Shown: positions 36,514 to 45,410 of the stretch, piece by piece | Layout of the letters: each line of letters opens with the position of its first letter | Position numbering within the stretch: the first letter of the stretch is position 1 | Origin: Vulcanimicrobiota bacterium | GTDB taxonomy: Bacteria > Vulcanimicrobiota > Vulcanimicrobiia > Vulcanimicrobiales > Vulcanimicrobiaceae | Direction: 5' to 3' | NCBI GenBank assembly: GCA_027459645.1 | Contig: DAIDHQ010000028.1 | Coordinates: 62,001 to 126,000, forward strand | Length of the DNA stretch: 64,000 nucleotides | Made by a program: the position numbers and the translations under genes | Notes under the pieces: generated by a model | Database searches by the model: none | What the model was told of the DNA's origin: nothing | The model's input: the letters and a program-made list of their open reading frames with translations, nothing else

Positions 36514-37332
36514 ATGATCCGGATCGGAATCGACCTCGGCGGCACGAAGACCGAGGTTGCCGCACTCGATGCAAGCAACGGCATACTCCTTCGCCGCCGG
36601 GTGCCGACGCCGCGCGACGATTACGACGCGACCGTTGCGACGATTTCCATGCTCGTGCACGACGCGGAGCGCGAACTCGGCGAACGGGCGCCGGTCGGCA
36701 TCGGCACCCCCGGAGCGACCTCGCACGCGAGCGGCACGATCAAAAATGCGAACAGTACGTGGCTGATCGGCCGGCCGCTCAAAGCCGACATCGAAGCGGC
36801 GCTCGGGCGCCCGGTTCGCATGACGAACGATGCCAACACACTCGCGCTTTCCGAAGCGATCGACGGCGCGGCATGCGACGCGCATTTCGTCTTTGCGGTC
36901 ATCCTCGGCACCGGCGTCGGCGGCGGCATTTCGGTGGGCAAACGCGTGCACGATGGCCCCAACGCGATCGCAGGTGAATGGGGGCACGCGCCGTTACCGT
37001 GGATGACGCCCGAGGAATATCCAGGCCCGCGCTGCTACTGCGGAAAACACGGCTGCATCGAAACGTTCTTATCGGGACCGGCCTTAGCGCGAGACGGGTC
37101 GATCGAGCGCTACGTCGACCGGCTAGCGCGTGCGCTCGCAATGATCGTGAACGTCATGGATCCCGATACGATCGTACTCGGCGGCGGCGTGTCGAACGTC
37201 GACGAACTCTTCACCGCCCTTCCGGCGCTCGTGCGCAGCTTCGTTTTCTCAGACACGTGCGAGACGCCGATCGTTCGTGCGCTCCACGGTGATTCGAGCG
37301 GCGTGCGTGGGGCGGCAATGCTTTGGGAGTAG
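36514..37332 (+). CDS. ROK-family sugar kinase (fructokinase/glucokinase-like)
   Basis: The 272-aa product has the ATP-binding [11 protein letters not shown], the catalytic segment [13 protein letters not shown] (Asp general base), the [10 protein letters not shown] phosphate loop, and the ROK zinc site GHAPLP...CYCGKHGC followed by the E-x-F segment. ROK kinases phosphorylate hexoses such as fructose, mannose or glucose. It is about 25 residues shorter than usual because the segment after ETFLSGPAL is reduced. No sugar transporter is adjacent, so the substrate stays open. Confidence 0.9.
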   Translation: MIRIGIDLGGTKTEVAALDASNGILLRRRVPTPRDDYDATVATISMLVHDAERELGERAPVGIGTPGATSHASGTIKNANSTWLIGRPLKADIEAALGRPVRMTNDANTLALSEAIDGAACDAHFVFAVILGTGVGGGISVGKRVHDGPNAIAGEWGHAPLPWMTPEEYPGPRCYCGKHGCIETFLSGPALARDGSIERYVDRLARALAMIVNVMDPDTIVLGGGVSNVDELFTALPALVRSFVFSDTCETPIVRALHGDSSGVRGAAMLWE

Positions 37333-37384
37333 AATAACGGCCGACCGTCGTCATTTGCCGGATAAACGACAAAGCGAGCGCTCG

Positions 37385-37419
37385 AATACCGCTAACGAAA
37401 TACCGTAACGTGCCGTTAC
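37385..37419. promoter_or_regulatory. repeated operator-like half-sites upstream of MFS gene
   Basis: Two near-identical direct repeats, AATACCGCTAACG (37385-37397) and AATACCGTAACG (37399-37410), are followed by an inverted half-site, so that GTAACG-TGC-CGTTAC forms a perfect palindrome (37405-37419). A TATAGT motif follows at 37421 right before the GTG start. This is a plausible binding region for a repressor of the exporter gene. Confidence 0.45.
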
Positions 37420-37426
37420 CTATAGT

Positions 37427-38884
37427 GTGACGGAACAGCGTACGCACCGGCGCAATTTTTTATTGCTCTGGAGCGGTCAGTCCATTTCACAAGTCGGCGG
37501 TCAACTGAGTTTATTCGCGCTTCCTACGATCGCGATTCTCGTGTTGCATGCAAAGGCCAGCCAGGTCGGCGCATTGCAGAGCCTGGAGTTCGGAATCGTC
37601 GCCGCGCTCGCAATCTTCGCCGGCGTCGTGGTCGACCGTTTTAAGCGGCGGCCGCTGATGATGGCCGCCAATCTGGTGCGCATCGTAGCGATCGGCTCGT
37701 TACCCTTCGCCTTCTTCTTTCATCGCCTGTCGCTCGCTCAATTCTTCGTGGTCGCCGCAATTTGCGCGGCGGCAAACGTCCTGTTCGACACCGCATACGG
37801 AGCCTTCGTGCCGGCGCTCGTCGGCCGCGACGGCTTCGGCAAAGCGAATGCGAAAATGACGATGACGGCAAGCGCTGCCGAAGCGATCGGAAACAGCAGT
37901 TCCGGCGCCATCGTGCAATTCGTCGGGGCGCCGCTCGCGCTCATCATCAACTGTTTCACCTACGTCATTTCTTGCTTCTCCTTAGCACGACTGCAGGTGC
38001 ACGAGGACGTTGCGCCGCGCGAGCCTAGCGATCGTGCGGCGCAGCGTTTCTTTTTAGAGTTTTGGGAGGGCGTGCAATTCGTCTGGCGCTGCAAACAACT
38101 TCGTTCGATTGCGCTCACGAGCACGACCGCCTACTACGGCGGCTCGATGGTGACGACGGTTTTCGCGATCTACGCCTATCGCATTTTACACCTTTCGCCG
38201 GTGACGTTCGGCCTGCTGATGGGCTTCGCGAACATCGGCCTCTTCGGCGGCTTGGTCGCCAAGCCGGTCGCATCTCGACTCGGGCCGCGAACGACGCTCG
38301 CATGCGCTACCGCGCTTTCGGGAATCGCGAAGCTCGCGTTTCTCATCACGCCGCTTCCCATCGTCTCACTCGCGATCGGTCGCGTGCTGCTCTCGCTCAC
38401 GGGACCGATATTCAACATCGTGGATCAGGAAGTGCGCGTACTCTGCGTCGACGACTCGATGATGGGTCGCATGAACGCCACAATGCGCGCGATTATTTGG
38501 GGAGCGCTTCCGCTCGGCGCGCTCAGCGGCGGCATTCTTGCCGATGCGATCGGCATACAGGCGACGATGTTTCTCGGCGGTATGATCGGCATCGCATCGG
38601 CCGCTTGGCTGCTGCTCTGTCCCCCGATTCCGCGGTACGGCAGAGTGGGTAGGACGAGAAGGTGCTTTTCGGCAGCATCGTCCGTGCAACCCAAGACCAA
38701 CCGGTTCTCGAACGCCTTGCGGCCAAGGCACAGCCTCCGATCAAATCGTGGCTCGGCGCATCGCGCTCGCTCAAAAACGCGCTCCACGGCGTCTGGATCG
38801 GACACCCTCTCCATCCCGTCCTCACCGACTTTCCGGTCGGCGCCTGGACGATGGCGGGCATTTTCGACCTCCTTCACGCTCTAG
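37427..38884 (+). CDS. MFS exporter; C-terminal tail runs into the next gene
   Basis: The GTG-started product is 485 residues. About 400 residues form a 12-helix major facilitator of the DHA3/enterobactin-exporter type (LWSGQSISQVGGQLSLFALP at the N-terminus, VVDRFKRRPLMM in the loop after helix 2). After about residue 410 the sequence changes to an Arg/Ser-rich, non-membrane tail that overlaps the first 223 nt of the following gene in another frame. A transporter would normally stop near 38660, so a frameshift (natural or from sequencing) or a recent loss of stop is likely. Drug or siderophore export is inferred only from the family. Confidence 0.85.
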   Translation: MTEQRTHRRNFLLLWSGQSISQVGGQLSLFALPTIAILVLHAKASQVGALQSLEFGIVAALAIFAGVVVDRFKRRPLMMAANLVRIVAIGSLPFAFFFHRLSLAQFFVVAAICAAANVLFDTAYGAFVPALVGRDGFGKANAKMTMTASAAEAIGNSSSGAIVQFVGAPLALIINCFTYVISCFSLARLQVHEDVAPREPSDRAAQRFFLEFWEGVQFVWRCKQLRSIALTSTTAYYGGSMVTTVFAIYAYRILHLSPVTFGLLMGFANIGLFGGLVAKPVASRLGPRTTLACATALSGIAKLAFLITPLPIVSLAIGRVLLSLTGPIFNIVDQEVRVLCVDDSMMGRMNATMRAIIWGALPLGALSGGILADAIGIQATMFLGGMIGIASAAWLLLCPPIPRYGRVGRTRRCFSAASSVQPKTNRFSNALRPRHSLRSNRGSAHRARSKTRSTASGSDTLSIPSSPTFRSAPGRWRAFSTSFTL

Positions 38885-39534
38885 ACGAACGCGCCGAGAG
38901 CGCGTATGCGGCCGACGGTTGCGTCGTCATCGGCATCGCCGGCGCGGCGGCGGCAGCGGTGACGGGGATTGCTGATTGGAGCGACACCTTCGGACGTCCG
39001 GCGCGCTTGGGCATCGTTCACGCCGCCTCGAACACCGCCGCGCTCGCACTCTACGTTGCATCACTCGCGCTGCGCAAACGTAAACGTCCCTTGGCGACGC
39101 TCGTATCCTTCGCAGGCTATGGCATGGTGACGCTCGGCGCCGCGCTCGGCGGTCATCTGGTCTACGGCGAAACGCAAGGCGTCAATCACGCGCGGGCCGA
39201 CGAATTGCCCACCGATTGGATCCGCCTGCTGCCGCTTGCGGAGCTGATGGACGGCAAGCCGCATCGCGCAAAACTCCACGCGCGCGATATCGTTGTCGTG
39301 CGGCAAGATGAAACGATCTTCGCGCTGCTCGAGGGTTGCGCCCACCTGGGCGGTCCGCTCTCCAAAGGCACCGTCGACGATTGCAGCATCACGTGTCCGT
39401 GGCACGGCTCGCGTTTCGCGCTCGACGACGGGCGCGTGCTCGAAGGACCGGCGACGGTGCCTCAGCCAATCTTCGAGACGCGCGTCAATGCGGGATACGT
39501 CGAGGTGCGGGCGTTCGCGAAGGAAGCTCCCTAG
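38662..39534 (+). CDS. DUF2231 membrane domain fused to Rieske ferredoxin domain
   Basis: The GTG start follows AGGACGAGAAGG; the product is 290 residues. Residues 30-170 are a four-helix DUF2231 membrane domain (GVWIGHPLHPVLTDFPVGAW). Residues 190-287 are a Rieske [2Fe-2S] domain with both ligand boxes, CAHLGG (Cys226, His228) and CPWHGS (Cys245, His248). Such fusions are seen in several phyla and probably carry electrons at the inner membrane, but the redox partner is unknown. The 3' end overlaps the convergent VPS10-like gene by 50 nt. Confidence 0.9.
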   Translation: MLFGSIVRATQDQPVLERLAAKAQPPIKSWLGASRSLKNALHGVWIGHPLHPVLTDFPVGAWTMAGIFDLLHALDERAESAYAADGCVVIGIAGAAAAAVTGIADWSDTFGRPARLGIVHAASNTAALALYVASLALRKRKRPLATLVSFAGYGMVTLGAALGGHLVYGETQGVNHARADELPTDWIRLLPLAELMDGKPHRAKLHARDIVVVRQDETIFALLEGCAHLGGPLSKGTVDDCSITCPWHGSRFALDDGRVLEGPATVPQPIFETRVNAGYVEVRAFAKEAP

Positions 39535-42500
39535 CGGCGCGCGCGAGCAAGGGCTTCAGCGTCGCTCCTACCGCATCGATCTGCCGCTGATAGCGATCCA
39601 TCTCGGCCGCCTGCGGTTGCGTCGGGCCGGTAAAGGCGGTCGCGATGATATGCCGCAGGTATGCTACCTGATCGATGGGACGGGCCGGGAATTGATAGCC
39701 CGCATTTTCGCTGCCGTTTCCGTTTGCAAGCAACGCCGCTTGCGCTTTCAAAGCGGCGACGAGTTTCGGATCACGCTTCACGAGTTTCTTCTTATCGTCG
39801 GCGATCTGCGCAAGCCACCGTTCGCCTTGCTCCTGCATGACGGCTAGCCGTTGCATCGCATCGTACTGCGCTTTGAGATCGGAGCTGGTCGCGTGCGCCT
39901 TCGGGTCCATGCGTACGGTTACCGGAACGTCCAGCGTTTGGCCCCGCGCGATCAAACGCGCGGTGTACGTGCCGGGCAGCACCTCGGGACCGTCGACGTG
40001 CACGGAATAGAAAACATAATACGGACGTTTGTCCTGCTTTGCACTCAGCCCGCCGGGTGGATCGGTGGTAAGATCCCACGCGACGCGGTTGACGCCGGCG
40101 TGCGCCGGCGCGTCTTTGATATGCTTGATGACGCGGCCGTTGCGCAAGATCTCGAGCGTTATCTTTTCTTTCGGCGCCTTCTTCTTGGACGGCTTCGGCT
40201 TCGGCTTCGGTTTCAAATAATACGAAATCAGCGCACCGTACGGTTTATTGTCGGCAACGAAATCGCTGCGTCCGATGTCGTAGTACGGGCGCGCCGCGTA
40301 ACGCCACGCCGGCTGAGGCGCGAAGAGCGTGACGTTCGTCGTCGTCGCGCGCGCCAAACCTTCGAGTGCGCCAAGGTCGTCGATGATCATGAATCCGCGC
40401 CCGTGCGTGCCGACGATTAGATCGTCGAAATCCGGCTGGATCTTCATGTCGTAGACCGGTACCGGCGGAACGCCCAAACGCAGCGGCTGCCAATGCGTCC
40501 CCGCGTCGAACGAAACGAAGACGCCTTGCTCGGTGCCCGCAAAGAGCAGATTGGGCTGGCGCGGGTCTTCCCGCACGACGTACGCCCAAACCGGCAACCC
40601 GCGCGAAAGGTTCGTCCACGTGCGCCCCTCGTCGTGCGTGACGAATACGTACGGTTTCGTATCGCCGAAACGATGACGGTCGAACGTTACGTAGACCGTT
40701 CCGCCCTCACGTTCCGAAGCATCGATCGACGCCACCCAAGATCCCGCGGGAACGCCGACGTTGCCGACGACGTCTTTCCAGGTCGTGCCGCCGTCAACGC
40801 TGACGTCGAGATGTCCGTTGTCGGTCCCGGCCCACAGCGACGAGGCGTTTTCGGCAAGCGCGTAGATCGTGCAATACGTTTCGGCGTTGGTGTTGTCGTG
40901 CGTGATCGGCCCGCCGCTCGGACGCAAATACCGCGGATCGCACGGTTCCGAAAGATCTTTGGTGAGCTTCGTCCAAGTCGTGCCGCCGTCGGTCGTCCGG
41001 AAGAGCACGTTGCCGCCGAAATACACGGTGCCGGGATGCACGTGCGATACCAGCAGCGGCGCGCTCCAGCTGAATCGATACGGATAGGCTCCCGCTCCGG
41101 TACCGAAGGTGATCGCCGGTTGCGGGCCGATGTACCGCGCTTCGCCGCTCTCGAGATTGCGCAGCGTGAGATCGCCGAAGTGCGTGTCTTCGTAAATCAA
41201 TTTGTCGTTACGCGGGTCGGGCTGCGCGTACTGGCCGTCGCCCCAGTCGGAGATGTTGCGCCACGAGCCGTTGCTTACACCCGTGCCGTTCCACAGCTCG
41301 TTCGGCCCCCACCACACTTCGTGATCCTGGAAGCCGCCCATCACGTGATACGGAAGATCTCGATCGTATCCGACGCGGTAGACCTGTCCCATCGGAACGG
41401 TATTGACGTAATCCCACGTCTTGCCGTCGTTCAACGACACGTCGAACCCCATGTCGCTTCCGAGCAAGATGCGGTTCGCGTTCTTCGGATCGATCCACAA
41501 GTCGTGATTGTCGCCGCCCGCGTACACGCTCTTGAACGTCTTGCCGCCGTCTTTCGAACGCTTGAGCGCGCCGGAAATAATCCATACGTCGTTCGGATCG
41601 TTTGGATTGACGCGAATCTGCGAAAAATAAAACGGCCGGAAGACCAGATCGCGATCGCTATTGACCGATTTCCACGACGCTCCGCCGTCGTTAGAGCGAT
41701 AGAGCAGACCCCATTTCGTCGGCACGATCGCATACACGACGTTCGGCTGCGTCGCGCACACGGCCAGGCCGACGCGATTGATGATGCCGCCCGGCAGTCC
41801 GTTGTGGAGCGCGGGATCGGTCAAACGCTTCCACGTGCGTCCGCCATCGGTCGATTTCCACAATCCGCTTCCGACGCCGCCGCCGCGGAAGTGCCACGGG
41901 CGCCGCAGATAGTCGAACGTTCCCGCGTAAGCGATCGACGGATTCGAAGGATCGAATGCAACGTCGCTTCCGCCGGTGGTGGGATTGACGTAAAGCGTTC
42001 GCGTCCACGTCTTGCCGCCGTCGCTGCTTCGATAGATACCGCGTTCGCCGCCGGGCGTAAATTCGGGTCCCATCGCCGCGACGAGCACGACGTTTGGATC
42101 CGACGGAGAAACGACGATACGCGCGATGTGCTGCGAGCCGCGCAGACCGGCCGGCTTCCACGTCTTGCCGGCGTCGTGCGATACGAAAACGCCGTCGCCG
42201 ATGGCGGCGGTGTTGCGCGGAAAGCCTTCGCCGGTGCCTACGTAGAGCGTCTTCGGATCGCTCGGTGCAAGGGCGATCGCCCCGACCGACGACGACGTGC
42301 CGGCGTCGAAGATGGAATCGAAGGTCATGCCGCCGTCGGTCGACTTGTACAAACCGCCCGACGAGTGCGCGAGATAAATCAGATTTGCATCGCCCGGAAC
42401 GCTTGCGACGCCGTCGAGGCGGCCGCCCATCGCCGCGGGTCCGATCTCGCGGTAGGCGAGCGTTCCGAAATCCACCGGCGCGACGGTCGCGCTCGGAAAT

Positions 42501-42607
42501 GCGGTAGGCCCAAACGCGGACGCGGGCGTCGGTGTGGGCTGCGGCCTCTGCGGCGCGCATGCAGCAAGAGCAATCAAAATAGCGAGCGCAATCGTGCGGA
42601 CGTTCAA
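39485..42607 (-). CDS. second VPS10/sortilin-like beta-propeller lipoprotein
   Basis: I prefer the TTG at 42607 because GGAGG lies about ten bases before it and the product then starts with a lipoprotein signal peptide ending LAAC; an ATG five codons upstream (42622) lacks such a site. The 1040-aa protein has about ten Asp-box repeats (STDGGMTF, SSDGGKTW, STDGGRTW, SNDGGASW, TTDGGTTW and others), a KPKPKPSKKK stretch near residue 845, and the same C-terminal organisation as the paralogue at 12302-15403 (beta domain YTARLIARGQTLD then a helical end). A glycosyl-hydrolase or peptide-binding role is possible; neither is shown by the sequence. Confidence 0.8.
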   Translation of the reverse strand: MNVRTIALAILIALAACAPQRPQPTPTPASAFGPTAFPSATVAPVDFGTLAYREIGPAAMGGRLDGVASVPGDANLIYLAHSSGGLYKSTDGGMTFDSIFDAGTSSSVGAIALAPSDPKTLYVGTGEGFPRNTAAIGDGVFVSHDAGKTWKPAGLRGSQHIARIVVSPSDPNVVLVAAMGPEFTPGGERGIYRSSDGGKTWTRTLYVNPTTGGSDVAFDPSNPSIAYAGTFDYLRRPWHFRGGGVGSGLWKSTDGGRTWKRLTDPALHNGLPGGIINRVGLAVCATQPNVVYAIVPTKWGLLYRSNDGGASWKSVNSDRDLVFRPFYFSQIRVNPNDPNDVWIISGALKRSKDGGKTFKSVYAGGDNHDLWIDPKNANRILLGSDMGFDVSLNDGKTWDYVNTVPMGQVYRVGYDRDLPYHVMGGFQDHEVWWGPNELWNGTGVSNGSWRNISDWGDGQYAQPDPRNDKLIYEDTHFGDLTLRNLESGEARYIGPQPAITFGTGAGAYPYRFSWSAPLLVSHVHPGTVYFGGNVLFRTTDGGTTWTKLTKDLSEPCDPRYLRPSGGPITHDNTNAETYCTIYALAENASSLWAGTDNGHLDVSVDGGTTWKDVVGNVGVPAGSWVASIDASEREGGTVYVTFDRHRFGDTKPYVFVTHDEGRTWTNLSRGLPVWAYVVREDPRQPNLLFAGTEQGVFVSFDAGTHWQPLRLGVPPVPVYDMKIQPDFDDLIVGTHGRGFMIIDDLGALEGLARATTTNVTLFAPQPAWRYAARPYYDIGRSDFVADNKPYGALISYYLKPKPKPKPSKKKAPKEKITLEILRNGRVIKHIKDAPAHAGVNRVAWDLTTDPPGGLSAKQDKRPYYVFYSVHVDGPEVLPGTYTARLIARGQTLDVPVTVRMDPKAHATSSDLKAQYDAMQRLAVMQEQGERWLAQIADDKKKLVKRDPKLVAALKAQAALLANGNGSENAGYQFPARPIDQVAYLRHIIATAFTGPTQPQAAEMDRYQRQIDAVGATLKPLLARAARELPSRTPAPRRIPH

Positions 42608-42661
42608 ATGACCGGCCTCCATCGGTACGGCTCGTTCGGTACGGGGTACGTTAATGCCGCT

Positions 42662-42826
42662 ATGACGACACAGCTGCGCATGCCTCAACCCGATCCCGGG
42701 CCGACCGCGCCGATGCCGCCCGACCCCGCTCCCGGCGAACCGACGATTCCGGAAAACGAACCGATCGATCCGACGTTCGATCCCGTTCCGGCGCAAGACC
42801 CGGTCTATCCCGGCCCCGGCGCATGA
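42662..42826 (+). CDS. 54-aa proline-rich microprotein
   Basis: A short ATG frame encodes 54 residues, about a third proline and strongly acidic in the second half (PGEPTIPENEPIDPTFDPVP), without Cys or a hydrophobic segment. It diverges from the VPS10-like gene and is followed after 6 nt by a perfect 13-bp hairpin, which suggests a separate transcript. The ribosome-binding site is weak. Composition alone could arise from GC-rich non-coding DNA, hence low confidence. Confidence 0.4.
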   Translation: MTTQLRMPQPDPGPTAPMPPDPAPGEPTIPENEPIDPTFDPVPAQDPVYPGPGA

Positions 42827-42832
42827 GCGCCG

Positions 42833-42861
42833 CTCTCGCAACGCGAAACGCGTTGCGAGAG
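42833..42861 (+). terminator. perfect 13-bp hairpin with AAA loop
   Basis: CTCTCGCAACGCG, an AAA loop and its exact complement form a very stable stem just after the 54-aa frame and 49 bp before the glycosyltransferase start. The T-poor downstream sequence is not a classic U tract. The form is the same as the hairpin at 2243-2273. Confidence 0.55.
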
Positions 42862-42910
42862 TATGACTCGGGCACTTGCAGCCGCGCTGCTGCGGCAGCA
42901 ACCCTAACGC

Positions 42911-44383
42911 GTGTACGACAAGCGCGACCGGCTCTTCGTCGGTGCCTTGCTTGCGGTTGCGTTTCTGGTTCGCTTTTGGAGCCTCGGTTCGCTTCCCGCG
43001 GGCTTGCATCCCGACGAACTCGCCGGACTCACCGGCGTTCTAGACGAGCTGACGCATCGCGCGCCGTTCCGGCCGTTCTTCGATTATCGCATCTTCTATC
43101 TGCCGCTGACGGGCATCGGCGAATTCATCTCGTCGCGGTTCTTCGGATATAACGCGACCGCGTACCGCTTTCCGTCGGTGATCTACGGCCTCGTGACGAT
43201 CGTATGCACGATCGGGCTTACGTTCCGCTTGACGCGCGATCGCCTCGCCGCGTTGCTCGCGGGCGCGATCGCCGCGATCCTGCCGTGGGAGATCACCGTC
43301 TCGCGCATTGCGTGGGAAAATGCGACGATGCTGCCGTTTTTGCTCGGCGGACTCTGGGCGTTGCGCGCCGGGCTCGACGACGGACGGCGCCGATGGATCG
43401 TGCTCGCGGGCGTGCTGCTCGCCATCGACGCATACTCCTATCGAGCCGCCCTTCCCGACGCGCTGGCGCTGGCCGTCATGCTGCTCGTCATCGACCCACG
43501 GGCGGCGCGCCGTTGCTGGAAATCGCTGCTCGCAGGTGCCGTCGCCTTCGCCGCGATCCTTACACCCCTCGTCGTCTCGGTCGTTCGCGATCCCGATTTC
43601 TTTTGGCGCGACCGGCACATCTCCACATTCGGCAACGGCGTCAACGCGCAGAGCGTCGGCACGTTCGTACACAACTACGTGGCGCACTTCGCGATCGGCC
43701 CACTCTTTTTCTTCGGCGACGGCAACCCGCAGCACGGCCCTTCGTTCGGCGTGCTCTACCTGTGGATGTTGCCGTTCATGCTCGCGGCGTTCGTCATCGC
43801 GTTTAGGCGCTACGGTCCGCGATTAGGAATGGTGCTGCTCGCGTGGCTGGCCATCTATCCTCTGGGCGGTGCGCTCACCAACGACGGCGTACCGCACTTC
43901 TTGCGCACGTTGATCGGCGCACCGCTCGCCACGATCACCGCGGCGATCGGTCTTGCGTCCGCATGGCGCGTCCTGAAATTACAATCGTTTGCAAGCGTTG
44001 CCATGGGAGCCTTTCTGGTGCTGGCGTTTTTCGGCTTCAGCGAATTCTGCCAAAGCTATTTCATCGAATATCCGCCCGTCGCGGCGCAAGCGTTTCAATT
44101 CGACGATCGCGAGCTCTTCGTAACGGTCCGCGCGCACCTCTCCCAAGCGCGACGCGTGTGCTTCAAAGGGCTCAACGACATGAATTCGTTGACGCTCTTC
44201 GCCTATTATCTGCGCGACGTGACCGTGCCGATCATCGAGCACGCAGACCTTCGCTGCTGGGCGCCCGGTTCTCTCGTCGCGGTCGTCGGCAAACGCGCAC
44301 CGCGCCCGCCGAACGCACGATTGCTTGCCACCGTCCAAGATTATGAGGGCGAAAAGGCCGCTGCTATCTATCTTACAAAGTGA
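42911..44383 (+). CDS. membrane glycosyltransferase (GT39/ArnT/PMT-like)
   Basis: The GTG-started 490-aa product has about 11 helices. After the first helix the conserved acidic loop LPAGLHPDELAGLTG matches the metal- and lipid-phosphate-binding loop of GT-C enzymes such as ArnT and protein mannosyltransferases. Further on, the external segment AWENATMLPF follows the typical pattern. It probably transfers a sugar from a polyprenyl-phosphate donor to a lipid or protein outside the inner membrane. Acceptor and sugar are unknown. Confidence 0.82.
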   Translation: MYDKRDRLFVGALLAVAFLVRFWSLGSLPAGLHPDELAGLTGVLDELTHRAPFRPFFDYRIFYLPLTGIGEFISSRFFGYNATAYRFPSVIYGLVTIVCTIGLTFRLTRDRLAALLAGAIAAILPWEITVSRIAWENATMLPFLLGGLWALRAGLDDGRRRWIVLAGVLLAIDAYSYRAALPDALALAVMLLVIDPRAARRCWKSLLAGAVAFAAILTPLVVSVVRDPDFFWRDRHISTFGNGVNAQSVGTFVHNYVAHFAIGPLFFFGDGNPQHGPSFGVLYLWMLPFMLAAFVIAFRRYGPRLGMVLLAWLAIYPLGGALTNDGVPHFLRTLIGAPLATITAAIGLASAWRVLKLQSFASVAMGAFLVLAFFGFSEFCQSYFIEYPPVAAQAFQFDDRELFVTVRAHLSQARRVCFKGLNDMNSLTLFAYYLRDVTVPIIEHADLRCWAPGSLVAVVGKRAPRPPNARLLATVQDYEGEKAAAIYLTK

Positions 44384-44419
44384 TAATGTTCCGCCACGAG
44401 CATCCGATGAAAAGCATAG

Positions 44420-45052
44420 ATGCTTGGACTTCTTCTTGCCGTGCTTCCGCACGTATACGTCATCGATGCATCGAACGGTCGTACGCTTCCGATCGAAGCA
44501 ACGTTTCAGCGCGCTTCTTCTGCCGCCGGGACGATCCGCATTTCCGCCGACGGGTCTCGGCTGGGATACACGGTGTTCCACGGCACGTTTGCGTCGAACC
44601 GCGTGCCGGCGACCGTTCGTTTGAGCCGCTTGTCCGCGGACGACGTGCGCGGGCTCGACCGCGTGAACGCCTTTCGCGCGAGCTTCGGTCTAGCGCCGCT
44701 CACGGCCGATGAAAATTTGACCGAAGCGGCACGCTATTGGTCGCGTGAGGAACGCATTGCCGGCCGCGTCGGCCACACCTGTGCCGCCCTCGGGCATCCC
44801 GCAGGCTGCGTGGAGTTCAATACGTACTACCACCGGCTGCCGGGCGTGCCGGCGACGTCGCTCGCGGGGCAAAACGCGGCGTTCGACACGCTGGCGACAT
44901 GGCTTGCACCCGAAGCGCTCTTCGAGGCGGAACGCAACGGCAACGGCGAGCGCGGACATTTCCTCAATCTGATCGACGCGCGCCGTTGGATCGGCCTCGG
45001 GGTAGCCTCGATACCCGGCTACGGCGCCTATTTCGCGATGAACCTTATCTGA
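44420..45052 (+). CDS. CAP (SCP/PR-1)-domain protein
   Basis: The 210-aa product begins with a short hydrophobic stretch that could be a signal peptide. A CAP domain covers about residues 70-210: LDRVNAFRASFGLAPLTADENLTEAARYW, a GHTC segment, and the end GRGHFLNLI-like ERGHFLNLIDARRWIGLGVAS with the FAMNLI last strand. The cavity His/Glu set appears partly kept. CAP proteins are secreted and bind lipids or act at the cell surface; the bacterial role is unclear. The gene lies 36 bp after the glycosyltransferase. Confidence 0.78.
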   Translation: MLGLLLAVLPHVYVIDASNGRTLPIEATFQRASSAAGTIRISADGSRLGYTVFHGTFASNRVPATVRLSRLSADDVRGLDRVNAFRASFGLAPLTADENLTEAARYWSREERIAGRVGHTCAALGHPAGCVEFNTYYHRLPGVPATSLAGQNAAFDTLATWLAPEALFEAERNGNGERGHFLNLIDARRWIGLGVASIPGYGAYFAMNLI

Positions 45053-45119
45053 GGACAGGCGCCGGACGCGCTGCAGCCAAAGGAGCACGAGAGAATCGTT
45101 TCGTTGGAGGCAACCCGCC

Positions 45120-45398
45120 GTGAACCGTTCATCAAAGGTGAATCGCAAAGAGGCGCTGCGCAGCCTCATCGTGCTTCCCGCCATCGCGGGTCTCATGCTG
45201 AGCGCCGAAGGCGCTGCCGACGCGAAATCCACGAAAAAGAGCGTCAAATACCAAAATCACCCGAACGGAACGCAACGCTGCTCGGGCTGTTCGCTCTTTA
45301 TCCCGCCGGCGGCGCATTCAGGAGACGGTAGCTGTAGGGTCGTCGCTGGTTCCATCAGTCCGAACGGCTGGTGCACCGCGTTTTCCCCCCGGACCTAA
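45120..45398 (+). CDS. high-potential iron-sulfur protein (HiPIP)
   Basis: The start is a GTG with GGAGG upstream. The 92-aa product has a signal-like N-terminus with basic residues then IVLPAIAGLML, followed by the HiPIP core. The four cluster cysteines are Cys54, Cys57, Cys72 and Cys85, and the stretch from Cys72 fits the HiPIP pattern C-x6-[LIVM]-x3-G-[YW]-C-x2-[FYW]. HiPIPs are periplasmic one-electron carriers between bc1-type complexes and terminal reductases or reaction centres. It sits just upstream of a type III PKS gene, an unexpected partner. Confidence 0.9.
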   Translation: MNRSSKVNRKEALRSLIVLPAIAGLMLSAEGAADAKSTKKSVKYQNHPNGTQRCSGCSLFIPPAAHSGDGSCRVVAGSISPNGWCTAFSPRT

Positions 45399-45410
45399 TC
45401 GACCGAAGGG

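Noticed and set aside
40493-42826. Long plus-strand open frame opposite the second VPS10-like gene
   Set aside because: It is the antisense shadow of the propeller gene and is Arg-rich throughout. Only its last 54 codons, which lie outside that gene, were kept as a possible microprotein.
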